A DNA stretch of 64,000 nt from Streptomyces sp. ALI-76-A (GTDB lineage Bacteria > Actinomycetota > Actinomycetes > Streptomycetales > Streptomycetaceae): positions 4,712,001 through 4,776,000 of the forward strand of contig NZ_JASVWB010000002.1 of NCBI RefSeq assembly GCF_030287445.1, read 5' to 3'. A model generated the notes under the pieces. That model had not been told where the DNA came from. It saw only the letters and a program-made list of their open reading frames with translations, and ran no database searches. Position numbers and translations under genes: made by a program. Shown here piece by piece: positions 26,533 through 34,695 of the stretch (position 1 is its first letter; every line of letters begins with the position of its first letter).

Positions 26533-26997
26533 TCAGCGGATGCGGTTGCCCTGCGCGTCCTCGCGTGTGTAGTAGCGGTAGAAGAACGCGACGAAGAACC
26601 CCGCCATGACGACCAGGCCCAGGACCGTGGCGCTCAGGACGCTCGCGCCGGACTGGTTGTAGAGGAAGGCGATGGCCGCGCCGGCGAAGGCCGACTTCGT
26701 CAGCGAGTGCGCTTCGCGCCTCAGCCGCGGGGCCAGGGTCGCCACGGCGAGACACAGCACGATGAACGCGAAGGCGGTGACGAAGCCGAAAAGGAGGTTC
26801 CAGCCGGTGATGGGACCGTCGCCGCGCCGGTTGGCCGCCGCCCAGTAGCCGTAGACGAGTCCGAGGACGACGGGTATCCCGATCCTCGCCGCCCGGTGGA
26901 CCCGTTCGCCGAACAGGTCGGGCGTGCGGGCCGGCGGCCTGGCCGTGGCCTTCGTCCCGCGCCGCATTCCTCGGGACCTGGGTGCCGCGTGAGCCAT
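26533..26997 (-). CDS. Integral membrane protein, uncharacterised
   Basis: 154 residues with RBS GAGGAG eight bases before ATG. A basic N-terminus of ~40 residues is followed by four hydrophobic helices: IGIPVVLGLVYGYWAAA, GFVTAFAFIVLCLAVATLA, SAFAGAAIAFLYN and VLGLVVMAGFFVAFFYRYY, ending with YTREDAQGNRIR. No transporter or enzyme motif was seen. It is divergent from the membrane SpoIIE phosphatase gene at 27141 across 143 bp. Confidence 0.8.
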   Translation of the reverse strand: MAHAAPRSRGMRRGTKATARPPARTPDLFGERVHRAARIGIPVVLGLVYGYWAAANRRGDGPITGWNLLFGFVTAFAFIVLCLAVATLAPRLRREAHSLTKSAFAGAAIAFLYNQSGASVLSATVLGLVVMAGFFVAFFYRYYTREDAQGNRIR

Positions 26998-27140
26998 CGG
27001 AGCACTCCTCTCTCCTCGCCCCCGCCTTCCAGAGCACACCGGGGGACGGACCCTGGCAAGTCGGCGCGGGGACGTGCGCGAGCCGGTGCGGCCGGGCGGT
27101 GCGGATGCGGGCCTGCGGGCGCCGTGCTTCGCTGGGGCGC

Positions 27141-28286
27141 ATGAGGGCCGTGAGTGACGGCGGGCCCGGCCGGCGCCGGAACCAGCTGCTGCGGGTACGC
27201 GGCCACAGCGTCGCCTGGCTGCCTCCGCTGCTGCTGCTCCTCGCCATCACGGGCGTCGACTTCCACACCACCGGCGAGTTCCGGATCATCTCCTGGATCG
27301 TGCTGGTTCCCGGCATCGCCGCGGCGATCTGCGGAGTGGGGCTCACGGCCGCGTTCGCCGTGGTCGCGCTCGTGACGTACTTCCTGGCGGACGGCGCCTG
27401 GCCGCACCAGTACCGGATCGGCCTCCCGGACTTCATCCTGGTCGGCATCGGCGGTCTGCTCGCCACGCTGGCCTGCGCGGTACGGGTACGCGGCGAGCGC
27501 CACATGCTCCACATGCGGGACATCACCGAGACGATCCGCCGGACCGTGCTGCGCCCGCTCCCGCCGGGCTGGGGCGGCCTCGACCACGCGGCCGTCTACC
27601 TCGCCGCCGACAGCGAGGCCCGCGTCGGCGGCGACTTCTACGACATCCAGCCCGGCCGGTACGGCACCCGGGTCCTCCTCGGCGACGTGCAGGGCAAGGG
27701 ACTCGGCGCGGTCGAGGCGGCGGCCGCGCTGCTCGGCACGTTCCGCGAGGCGGCCTACCACGAGCCGGACCTGCTGACGGTCGCCCGGCGCCTGGAGATC
27801 CGGATGCGGCGGCACGGGCTGCACGTCACCGCCCTGGGCCGGGAGGACGGCGACCGGTTCGCGACCGCCGTGCTGCTCGGCTTCCCCGTGGACGCCTTCG
27901 ACGTGGTGGAGGCCGTGGTCTTCGGTCACGAGCCCCCGCTCGCGGTCGGCCCCGACGGCGTACGGCACCTGCCGCCCGGCGACGGCCTCCCGCTCGGGCT
28001 CGGCGAGCTGGTGGCGGACGGGCTGCCGCCGCTGCGCAGGGTGCCCCTGGCCCCCGGCACCACCCTGCTGCTGACCACCGACGGGGTGACCGAGTCCCGT
28101 GACGGCGCGGGCTGCTTCTACCCGCTCGCCGACGAGGTGGCCCGCGCCGTCGCCGCCGACCCGCACGCCGCCGACCCCGGCCGCCTGGTCGCCCTGGTCC
28201 GCGACGGCACTCTCGGCCACTGCGGCGGCCGACTGGCCGACGACACCACGGTGTTCGCGGTGCGGCGGCTCGACGAGACCCCTTGA
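27141..28286 (+). CDS. Membrane-anchored PP2C (SpoIIE-type) serine phosphatase
   Basis: 381 residues. About three membrane helices lie in the first ~115 residues (LPPLLLLLAITGVDF, IVLVPGIAAAICGVGL, LVGIGGLLATLACAV). The catalytic domain follows with GGDFYDIQPG, LLGDVQGKGLGAVEAA and LLLTTDGVTESRD, the metal-binding Asp residues of PP2C. It would dephosphorylate an anti-anti-sigma factor (STAS) protein, linking membrane events to a sigma switch. No STAS or RsbW gene is adjacent. A second start, GTG at 27150, is possible. Confidence 0.9.
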   Translation: MRAVSDGGPGRRRNQLLRVRGHSVAWLPPLLLLLAITGVDFHTTGEFRIISWIVLVPGIAAAICGVGLTAAFAVVALVTYFLADGAWPHQYRIGLPDFILVGIGGLLATLACAVRVRGERHMLHMRDITETIRRTVLRPLPPGWGGLDHAAVYLAADSEARVGGDFYDIQPGRYGTRVLLGDVQGKGLGAVEAAAALLGTFREAAYHEPDLLTVARRLEIRMRRHGLHVTALGREDGDRFATAVLLGFPVDAFDVVEAVVFGHEPPLAVGPDGVRHLPPGDGLPLGLGELVADGLPPLRRVPLAPGTTLLLTTDGVTESRDGAGCFYPLADEVARAVAADPHAADPGRLVALVRDGTLGHCGGRLADDTTVFAVRRLDETP

Positions 28287-28377
28287 AAGGGACGTTCGCC
28301 GTCCTGAGGCCCACCTTTGCAGCCGCAGCGGTTACGGTGCTGACGTACGTGATCGACGGGGGATGGGGAGGGAACCG

Positions 28378-30012
28378 ATGCCGGGGACCGTGCTGCTGCT
28401 CGCCGCCTCACCGGTGGGCAAGGGCTGTCTGGTGGACGCGGCGTCCGTGCTCCCCGTTCTCGCGGCGGTGCCGCCCGCGGTGCTGTCGGGCACCGAGACG
28501 GCGAACGTGGTCGAGCTCGCCGACCCGCTGGAACCGCAGGCCGTCCTCACCCGGCTGCGTGCCGCCGCGACGGCCCCCGGACCGCTGACCGTGTTCGTCA
28601 CCGGCCAGCTCCTGCTGGACCGCCGCCAGCACCTGCCCCACCTGGCGCTCGCCCGCACCACCACGTCCACGGTCCGCTACACCGCCTTCCCCTGGCACTG
28701 GCTCCGCGAGGAACTGCGGCTGCGGGCACCCGGGACGACGGCCCTGCTCCTGGATCTGCACGCGGACGCGGAGACCTGGACGTGGCTGCGGGGCAACGTG
28801 CTGGACTGCGGCCGGAACAACGCGGTGTACGGGCGGATCGCGCCGCCGCCGTCACGGCGGACGGTGGCGGTGCCGACGTACATGAAGGCGGTCGCGACGA
28901 TTCTGCGCAGCGGGCGCCGGCCCGGGTTGGCGGAGTTGCATCAGCAGGCGTTGGCGCGGCTGGGGAGCGACGGGTACGGCGACCTCGTACTGACGTCACC
29001 CGGGGCCGGGGTGGCCGCCGTTCCCGGGGGCTCCGTCCCCAGCCCCCCGTATCGGCCCGAACGGCCTCGTCCTCACACGCCGGACGGACTGGATACGGCG
29101 AACCGGAACGACGAGGGCGACGCCCGGCGGCGGAGCGAGCGGGCTGTCCCGCGCGAGGGTGAGGACGACGCCCGGCGCGAGCGTGCGGGTTCCGCCCGGT
29201 GGCGCGGCGAGAACGACATCCCGCGCCCGGGTGAGGACGACGCGCGGCGGCGGGGCGAGGACGACGCCCGCAGTGACGACGACGGCGGTGGCCGCCGGCA
29301 TGGCGGGGACGGCCTCCCGCGGCCGGGCGAGGGCGACGTCCCGCGCCCGGGTGAGGACGACGCGCGGCGGCGGGGCGAGGACGACGCCCGCAGTGACGAC
29401 GACGGCGGTGGCCGCCGGCATGGCGGGGACGGCCTCCCGCGGCCGGGCGAGGGCGACGTCCCGCGCCCGGGTGAGAGGGACACGCGGCACCGGAGCGAGG
29501 GTGAAGCCGCACACCGGGGCGTGGGTGACGCCCGGCGTCGGGGCGGGGGCGACCGGCGGCGGAGCGAGCGCGAGGTGCGGTGGCGGGAGGACGATCCGCA
29601 TGCCTACATCACCGCCGCCGTGCAGGACGGGCGGCACCAGGACGCCGACGCGCTTGCCGCGGAGCATGAGCGGGCCGCCGTGCGTGCTCATGGGCCCGGG
29701 TCCGAGCACGCCCTGCACTGGGCCGAGGTCCGGGCGGATCTGGCCATGTTCGCGGGGGATCCGGTGCGCAGCTGCCGGACGTGGCTGGCGGTGGCCGGGG
29801 CGCGGCTGACCGCCGGTCAGGCGCCGGACTCGCCCGCCGTGGAGGCGGCCGTCGACCGGGCCCACCACCAGTGGGGCCAGATCCGGGAGCCCGGGCCCGC
29901 CCGTGAGCTCGGGCGCGTGCTGGCGGAGGTGCGCGGACGCGTCCCCGGCCGTCGGCAGGGCGCCCTGGAGAACGTGCACCGCCAGCTCCGCCAGTTGCAG
30001 ACGCAGAGCTGA
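28378..30012 (+). CDS. Repeat-containing protein with low-complexity charged centre
   Basis: 544 residues, RBS GGGGAGGG before ATG. Residues 1-215 form a compact domain (PGTVLLLAASPVGKGCLVDAA, TVFVTGQLLLDRRQHLPHLALA, ALLLDLHADAETWTW), perhaps caspase-like in style but not assigned. Residues ~230-410 are Arg/Asp/Gly repeats that include an exact 40-residue duplication encoded by a perfect 120-bp tandem repeat. Residues ~415-544 look like TPR helices (HAYITAAVQDGRHQDADALAAEHERA, SCRTWLAVAGARL). It follows the SpoIIE phosphatase by 91 bp and may be co-transcribed. Function unknown. Confidence 0.75.
   Translation: MPGTVLLLAASPVGKGCLVDAASVLPVLAAVPPAVLSGTETANVVELADPLEPQAVLTRLRAAATAPGPLTVFVTGQLLLDRRQHLPHLALARTTTSTVRYTAFPWHWLREELRLRAPGTTALLLDLHADAETWTWLRGNVLDCGRNNAVYGRIAPPPSRRTVAVPTYMKAVATILRSGRRPGLAELHQQALARLGSDGYGDLVLTSPGAGVAAVPGGSVPSPPYRPERPRPHTPDGLDTANRNDEGDARRRSERAVPREGEDDARRERAGSARWRGENDIPRPGEDDARRRGEDDARSDDDGGGRRHGGDGLPRPGEGDVPRPGEDDARRRGEDDARSDDDGGGRRHGGDGLPRPGEGDVPRPGERDTRHRSEGEAAHRGVGDARRRGGGDRRRSEREVRWREDDPHAYITAAVQDGRHQDADALAAEHERAAVRAHGPGSEHALHWAEVRADLAMFAGDPVRSCRTWLAVAGARLTAGQAPDSPAVEAAVDRAHHQWGQIREPGPARELGRVLAEVRGRVPGRRQGALENVHRQLRQLQTQS
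29221..29475 (+). repeat. Exact 120-bp tandem duplication inside a coding region
   Basis: 29221-29340 and 29341-29460 are identical over all 120 bases, followed by 15 bases of a third copy. The period is a multiple of three, so the reading frame is kept. Perfect identity at this GC content means recent duplication or ongoing homogenisation; the copy number may vary among isolates. Confidence 0.95.
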
Positions 30013-30111
30013 CGCGGCGCCACGGGGACGGCGTCGCCGGCGCGGGCAGGAGGGGCGTCCGGGACGGGCAGGAGGGGCGTCCGGGACGGGTGCCGGCGCG
30101 GCCCGCCGGGG

Positions 30112-30621
30112 TCACCGCGTGTCCCCCAGTGAGACCAGCAGGGTGCGCGGCAGGCGGTTCAGGTCGCCGCACTCGTCGACGGCCGGGCCGGGTCGGACAG
30201 CAGGCCGCGCTGGTTCCCGACGTGGCCCTCAGGACCTTGTCGACCCTCTCCCGCCCGTCGTCCGTCAGCGCGATGTGCAGGCTGCGGCGGTCGACCGGTA
30301 CCGCCTCGCGGGTGACCAGGCCCTGGGCGGCCAGCCGGTCCACACGGTGGGTGAGGGCGCCGGAGCCGATCAAGACGCCGGTGGCGAGTTCCCTGGCGGT
30401 GAGGGGCCGGTCGCCGCGGCGCAGGGCGGCCAGGACGTCGAACTCCCAGTCTCCATGGCGTGCCCGGCGAGGTAGTCCTTCAGGCTGGTGCCGAGCAGCC
30501 GTGACAGCCGCAGGACGCGGCTGACCGTGCCCATGGCGTCCAGGTCCATGTCCAGGTCCAGGGCGGCCCACTGGTCGAGGAAGCCGCCGACGCGGTCGCG
30601 GGCGTCATGCGGGGCGGTCAC
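30112..30621 (-). pseudogene. MarR-family regulator, frameshifted
   Basis: From GTG 30621 (RBS GAGG) the first ~55 codons read as the start of a MarR protein (DRVGGFLDQWAALDLDMD, SRLLGTSLKDYLAGHA). Near 30458 the frame shifts by one base to GDWEFDVLAALRRGDRP and the winged helix GVLIGSGALTHRVDRLAAQGL with the DRR wing. Two further one-base gaps near 30235 and 30190 lead to a plausible end, NRLPRTLLVSLGDTR. All breaks fit single-base deletions, so decay is recent or these are sequencing errors. Two identical-type palindromes lie upstream at 30672 and 30734, its likely operators. Confidence 0.75.
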
Positions 30622-30671
30622 CTCGCCGCCCCTTCGTCGGTTCGGTCGAGCGCGGTGGTTCAAACGCCGTG

Positions 30672-30685
30672 GTTCGACATCGAAC
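30672..30685. promoter_or_regulatory. MarR-type operator 1
   Basis: GTTCGACATCGAAC: arms GTTCGA/TCGAAC around CA. 51 bp upstream of the MarR start. The TTCGANNTCGAA form is typical of MarR-family sites. Confidence 0.65.
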
Positions 30686-30727
30686 AGTTTCGCCCCATCC
30701 GTGGATCGGCGCTCGCCTGCGCGACGT

Positions 30728-30895
30728 CTAACAGTTCGACGTCGAACGAGGGCAGACGCAGCCGCCGACGGCCCGCTCCGGCTCCGCCGCTCTCGCCGGA
30801 CCCGCGTTCGCCGCCAGGACCAGGGTGACCACGGTGATCACGGCCGCGGCCAGCCCACGGGTGTAGCGCTCGGTGGTGCTGGGGCGTTCAGGCAC
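30728..30895 (-). CDS. Small membrane or secreted peptide, possibly truncated
   Basis: 55 codons from GTG with GAGG four bases upstream. The N-terminus VPERPSTTERYTRG is followed by one hydrophobic helix (LAAAVITVVTLVLA) and then AANAGPARAAEPERA, resembling a signal peptide or a first membrane helix. The last residues are encoded by the second MarR-type palindrome itself, and the stop lies beside it, which suggests a gene cut short by rearrangement. Function cannot be stated. Confidence 0.35.
   Translation of the reverse strand: MPERPSTTERYTRGLAAAVITVVTLVLAANAGPARAAEPERAVGGCVCPRSTSNC
30734..30747. promoter_or_regulatory. MarR-type operator 2
   Basis: GTTCGACGTCGAAC, a perfect 14-bp palindrome and the same consensus as the site at 30672, 62 bp away. 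Confidence 0.65.
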
Positions 30896-31052
30896 GGTGA
30901 CCTCGCAGCGACGACGGTTCGGACGGCGCGGCCGGCTCTGGCCTCCCAGACGGTTCAGAGGCGGCACAGCGGCAACGTAAACGTGCTTAACACGCCGTTT
31001 AACCTAGAGGCTGTCGAAGTCGAACGGCAAGAGTCACCAGGGGAGTTGGGCC

Positions 31053-32396
31053 ATGTCGGAGCGCGACGACCCGGTGACGATCGGGCGCCGGGTACAACAG
31101 CTGCGGACCGCCCGCGGGCTGACCCAGAAGCAGCTGGCGGAGCCCGCCTACACACCGGCGTACATCTCCACCCTGGAGGCCGGCCGGGTCCGGCCCTCCG
31201 ACGACGCGCTCCGCCATCTCTGCGACCGGCTCGGGGTCGGCTCCGACGAGCTCACCACCGGCCGCCCGGCCCGGCTCGTCACCGGTCTGCGCCTGAGGCT
31301 CACCGAGGCCCAGCGCACCCTCGCCGGCGGAGCGGCCGAGGCGGCGGCCGAGCAGTACGCGGTCCTGCTCTCCGAGGCCGAGTCGCTCGACCTCGCCGAG
31401 GTGAGCGCGGCGGCCCTGCTCGGGCTGGGCGAATGCGCTCTGGAGACGGGCGCGTTGGAGGAGGGCCGCCGCTGTTTCGAGCGGGCGGAGGAGCTGTGCG
31501 GCGACCAGCCGCTGCCGGCCCGCGTCCCGGCCCTGCGCGGACGTGCCGTGTCCCACTACCTGGCGGGTGAACTGCGGTACTCCGTCTACCTGCTGGAGTC
31601 CGCCATCGACGAGCTCAACCGCGGCGGCCTGCACGACCCGGACGCCCTGCTCCTCCTCTACGCCAGCGTCATCGGCCCCTACATGGACATGGGCGCCCAC
31701 GCCCGCGCCGCGCAGGCCGCCGAGTTCGCCCTCGCCCTCGCCCCACGCGCCGGAGACCCGGCCCTGGTCGCCCGGATGCACCGCTCCGTCGCCCGCACCC
31801 TCCTCGCCGAGGGCCGGCTCGCCGAGGCCGACGCCTCGCTGGCCAAGGCGGCCGAGCTCTACCGGCAGCTGCACCTGCGCACCGAGCTGGCCAACTGCCA
31901 CTGGATGCGGGGATACGTGTACGCGCAGAACGGCCGGCTGGAGCGCGCCGAGGAGGAGCTGCGGCAGGCCCTGACCATGCTCTCCGCCCGGCGCGCGGCC
32001 CTCTACTCCAGTCAGGTCACCGTCGAGCTGGCCGGTGTCCTGCACCGGCGCGGCACGTCCGAGGAGGCCGCCGCCCTGCTGCACGGGGTGCTCAGCGACC
32101 TCGGCTCCGAACGCGGCGCGCTGCACGCGGCCGCCGCCCACCGCCTCCTCGGCATCATCGCCGAGGACGCCCGGGACACCGACGCCGCCGAGGAGCACTA
32201 CGTCCGTGCCCTCAGTCTGCTGGAGCGCGCGGGGGCCGCCGGTGACCTGGCCGACCTGTGCCGGCTGCTCGGGGACCTGCTGCGCCGCACCGGCCGGGTG
32301 GAGGCCGCGCTGGACGCGTACCGCACGGGACTGGGCCACCGTACGGCCCCCGGCACCACCACTCTCGGTCCCGCACCCGCGCAGCCTCCCCTGTGA
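31053..32396 (+). CDS. XRE helix-turn-helix regulator with TPR domain
   Basis: 447 residues. An XRE HTH occupies residues ~8-65 (TIGRRVQQLRTARGLTQKQL, TPAYISTLEAGRVRPSDDAL). The rest is a run of helix pairs in TPR style: AAEQYAVLLSEAESLDLAEV, GALEEGRRCFERAEELCGD, GRLAEADASLAKAAELYRQL, GRLERAEEELRQALTML, TDAAEEHYVRALSLLERAG. Such proteins sense a peptide or partner through the TPR bundle. It begins a same-strand series with two GAF-ANTAR genes (gaps 165 and 57 bp) that may share regulation. Operator-like repeats AAACG and CGTTT occur ~60 bp upstream. Confidence 0.9.
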   Translation: MSERDDPVTIGRRVQQLRTARGLTQKQLAEPAYTPAYISTLEAGRVRPSDDALRHLCDRLGVGSDELTTGRPARLVTGLRLRLTEAQRTLAGGAAEAAAEQYAVLLSEAESLDLAEVSAAALLGLGECALETGALEEGRRCFERAEELCGDQPLPARVPALRGRAVSHYLAGELRYSVYLLESAIDELNRGGLHDPDALLLLYASVIGPYMDMGAHARAAQAAEFALALAPRAGDPALVARMHRSVARTLLAEGRLAEADASLAKAAELYRQLHLRTELANCHWMRGYVYAQNGRLERAEEELRQALTMLSARRAALYSSQVTVELAGVLHRRGTSEEAAALLHGVLSDLGSERGALHAAAAHRLLGIIAEDARDTDAAEEHYVRALSLLERAGAAGDLADLCRLLGDLLRRTGRVEAALDAYRTGLGHRTAPGTTTLGPAPAQPPL

Positions 32397-32561
32397 GCGC
32401 GGTGGACCGTCCTCACGGCAGTGCGTTTCGGGCTGCGGGCGAGGGGTAATCGACCGGCGCGCACCAGGTCGCGCCATGACCCATGATCCCGGTCCGGAGG
32501 AAAGCCCGGATCAGGCCCCCACGGACGATAATGGGGCGCTGACCGAAGGAGGCGGTGGCCC

Positions 32562-33380
32562 GTGCGGCCCAGGGACGACCGCGACGGCGCCCCCGGCGAC
32601 GACCACGGCCCGTACGGCACGTCGGGCGGCGACACCGGGACGCCCTACGGCGAGGACCCGCACGAACAGCAGAGCGAGCGGGTGCAGGCCGCCCATGTGA
32701 TCGCCGAGGGCGTACGGGGCGCCCAGCCCGTGGAGATCCCCGCGCGGCTGTGCATGGTCGCGGTCAAGCTGCTGCCGGTGATCGGCGCGAGCGTGTCGCT
32801 GCGCGCCGGCGGCATGCCCGTCCAGCTGAGCGCGAGCAGCGACCAGGCCTCGTACATGTCGGAGGTCCAGGCCACCCTGGGCGACGGGCCCTGCATGTAC
32901 GCCGCCGAGACCGGTGCCCCGGTGCTCGCCTCCGACCTCACCAGCGGTCCGGACACCCGCCGTTGGCCGGTCTTCGCCCAGCAGGCGACGGCCGCCGGGG
33001 TGCAGGCCGTCTACTCGGTGCCGCTCGGGAACGACGCCGTGTGCGTGGGGACGCTCGACCTCTACCGCGCCACCCCCGGCGAACTCACCGACCGTGACCT
33101 GCGTACCGCGCAGCTCGTGGCGAGTGTCATGACGGTGGCCCTGATGGCACTGCCCCGGGGGGAGGAGAATGTGCAGGGAGGAGGAGAACCCTGGCTGAGC
33201 GGTCTGGCCGCCGATCACGACGAGGTCTACCAGGCCATCGGAATGATCATGGTGCAGCTCGGCGTCGGCTCGGACGAGGCGCTGGCCCGGTTGCGTGCCG
33301 ACGCGTTCGCGAACAACCGCACCGCCCTGGAGGTGGCGCGCGATGTGGTCTCGCACAGGAAGAGGTTCGACCGTGACTAG
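32562..33380 (+). CDS. GAF-ANTAR RNA-binding antiterminator 1
   Basis: 272 residues, RBS GAAGGAGG nine bases before GTG. After a ~35-residue charged linker comes a GAF domain (~45-190: LCMVAVKLLPVIGASVSL, EVQATLGDGPCMYAAETGAP, VYSVPLGNDAVCVGTLDLY). The last ~55 residues form an ANTAR domain: DEVYQAIGMIMVQLGVGSDEA, LARLRADAFANNRTALEVA. ANTAR proteins bind paired RNA hairpins and prevent termination, as known for EutV and AmiR families. No obvious dual-hairpin target was recognised nearby. Confidence 0.9.
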   Translation: MRPRDDRDGAPGDDHGPYGTSGGDTGTPYGEDPHEQQSERVQAAHVIAEGVRGAQPVEIPARLCMVAVKLLPVIGASVSLRAGGMPVQLSASSDQASYMSEVQATLGDGPCMYAAETGAPVLASDLTSGPDTRRWPVFAQQATAAGVQAVYSVPLGNDAVCVGTLDLYRATPGELTDRDLRTAQLVASVMTVALMALPRGEENVQGGGEPWLSGLAADHDEVYQAIGMIMVQLGVGSDEALARLRADAFANNRTALEVARDVVSHRKRFDRD

Positions 33381-33437
33381 GAACTGTCCGGCCCGCCGAC
33401 CGGCGAACCGGCGTGGTGACGGTGTGAGGAGGCAGGG

Positions 33438-34175
33438 ATGAACCGCGAGCTTCAGCTCATCCGCGCCTTCGTCGACCTCGCGGACACGCTGGGCGCGCGC
33501 TTCGACCCGCTCGACCTGTTCGGCCGGCTCAGCGAGCACTGCACGCAGCTGCTGGCGGTGGACGCGGTCGGGGTGGTGATGGCCGACGCGCGGGGCACCC
33601 TGCGCGCCATGGCGTCCTCCGACGACGACCTGGGCCGGCTCGACCTGCTCCAGGTCCGCCAGGAGCAGGGACCGTCCGTCGACTGCTTCCGCACCGGCGA
33701 ACCCGTCACCGCCGACGATCTGCGCCAGGGAGTCCGCTGGCCCGCCTACACGGCCCACGCCCTGGAGGCCGGTTACGTCTCCGTGCACGTGCTGCCGCTC
33801 CGGCTCGACGGCCGCGCGATCGGCGCGGTGGCCCTCGCCAACCGGCACAGCGACGTCCTGCCGGCCGGCGACATCGTCGTGGCGCAGGGACTGAGCGACA
33901 TCGCCGCGCTCACCCTGGCGCACTGGCCCGCCGAGGCCAGGCGTCCGCACGATCTGCTCACGTCCCTGCAGGCCGCGGTCTCCGCGAAGGCGTCCGTGGA
34001 GCTGGCGAGGGGACTCCTGTCCGAGTACGCGGGGATCTCCTTCACCGAGGCGTTGCGGCTGCTGCGCCAGTACGCGGAGAAGGAGGGGCTGTCCGTGACG
34101 GCTGTCGCCCGCGCGCTGTCGGAGCGCACGCTCGCTCCGGAGGAACTGCTGGAAGGAGTGCCGGGCCGCGCCTAG
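33438..34175 (+). CDS. GAF-ANTAR RNA-binding antiterminator 2
   Basis: 245 residues. GAF domain at ~15-165 (LFGRLSEHCTQLLAVDAVGV, VRQEQGPSVDCFRTGEPV, YVSVHVLPLRLDGRAIGAVAL), then ANTAR helices ~185-240 (AKASVELARGLLSEYAGISF, EALRLLRQYAEKEGLSVT). It starts 57 bp after GAF-ANTAR 1 and reads as a diverged paralogue. The pair, one after the other, suggests hetero- or parallel sensing of a small ligand. The next gene begins five bases after its stop, so it is part of the same transcript. Confidence 0.9.
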   Translation: MNRELQLIRAFVDLADTLGARFDPLDLFGRLSEHCTQLLAVDAVGVVMADARGTLRAMASSDDDLGRLDLLQVRQEQGPSVDCFRTGEPVTADDLRQGVRWPAYTAHALEAGYVSVHVLPLRLDGRAIGAVALANRHSDVLPAGDIVVAQGLSDIAALTLAHWPAEARRPHDLLTSLQAAVSAKASVELARGLLSEYAGISFTEALRLLRQYAEKEGLSVTAVARALSERTLAPEELLEGVPGRA

Positions 34176-34180
34176 GATCG

Positions 34181-34465
34181 ATGATCATGGACACACTGGC
34201 TCTGTTTCTGATCGTCGCGGTCCTGCTCGTGGGCGTCGCGGGCATGGAGAGCCGCATCTCCCGTGCGGACCGCCGCGTCGCCCGGGTCGAGCGCAAGGTC
34301 GACCTGATCCTGGACCACCTGGGACTGCGCGAGCACGACCCGCGGATGGACGAGGTCGCCGCGCTCGCCCGCGAGGGCAGGACGGTGCAGGCGGTCAAGC
34401 GGTACCGGGAGATCACCGGGGACGGCCTGAAGGAGGCCAAGGAGGCGGTCGACCGGCTGGGTTAG
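34181..34465 (+). CDS. Membrane protein with ribosomal L7/L12 C-terminal-like domain
   Basis: 94 residues, starting at 34181 or at the second ATG 34187. A single N-terminal helix (LALFLIVAVLLVGVAGM) is followed by a coiled segment RISRADRRVARVERKVDLIL and then DEVAALAREGRTVQAVKRYREITGDGLKEAKEAVDRL, which matches the L7/L12 C-terminal fold found in small actinobacterial membrane proteins. In the ribosome this domain recruits translation GTPases; in this setting its role is unknown. It lies five bases after GAF-ANTAR 2 and is probably co-transcribed. MITE copy 2 begins 63 bp downstream. Confidence 0.8.
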   Translation: MIMDTLALFLIVAVLLVGVAGMESRISRADRRVARVERKVDLILDHLGLREHDPRMDEVAALAREGRTVQAVKRYREITGDGLKEAKEAVDRLG

Positions 34466-34528
34466 GGCGCGTGTTGCGTCGCGGGGCAGGCTCGGGACCT
34501 TCGCACCACGTCCTGGTCCGCCGCGGCG

Positions 34529-34695
34529 CTAGTGCCGTGGCAGGCGACGTTCGCCCCGTCGCGACGCCCGGCACGCCCTCTCGCCGCACCGGCCGAAAGC
34601 CCGAGTACATCCAGTACGAGGGCTTCCGGGGCATGCCGAGAGCACGCACCGGACGCCGCTCCTTGACGGGCAAACGTTGCCTGCCGCGGCACTAG
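34529..34695. mobile_element. MITE-like hairpin element, copy 2 (167 bp)
   Basis: Same element as at 2322-2490: CTAG ends, the same terminal sequence with two mismatches between its arms, and the same internal palindrome. Its right terminal CTAG contains the TAG stop (34692-34694, read on the minus strand) of the lipoprotein gene. Confidence 0.85.
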
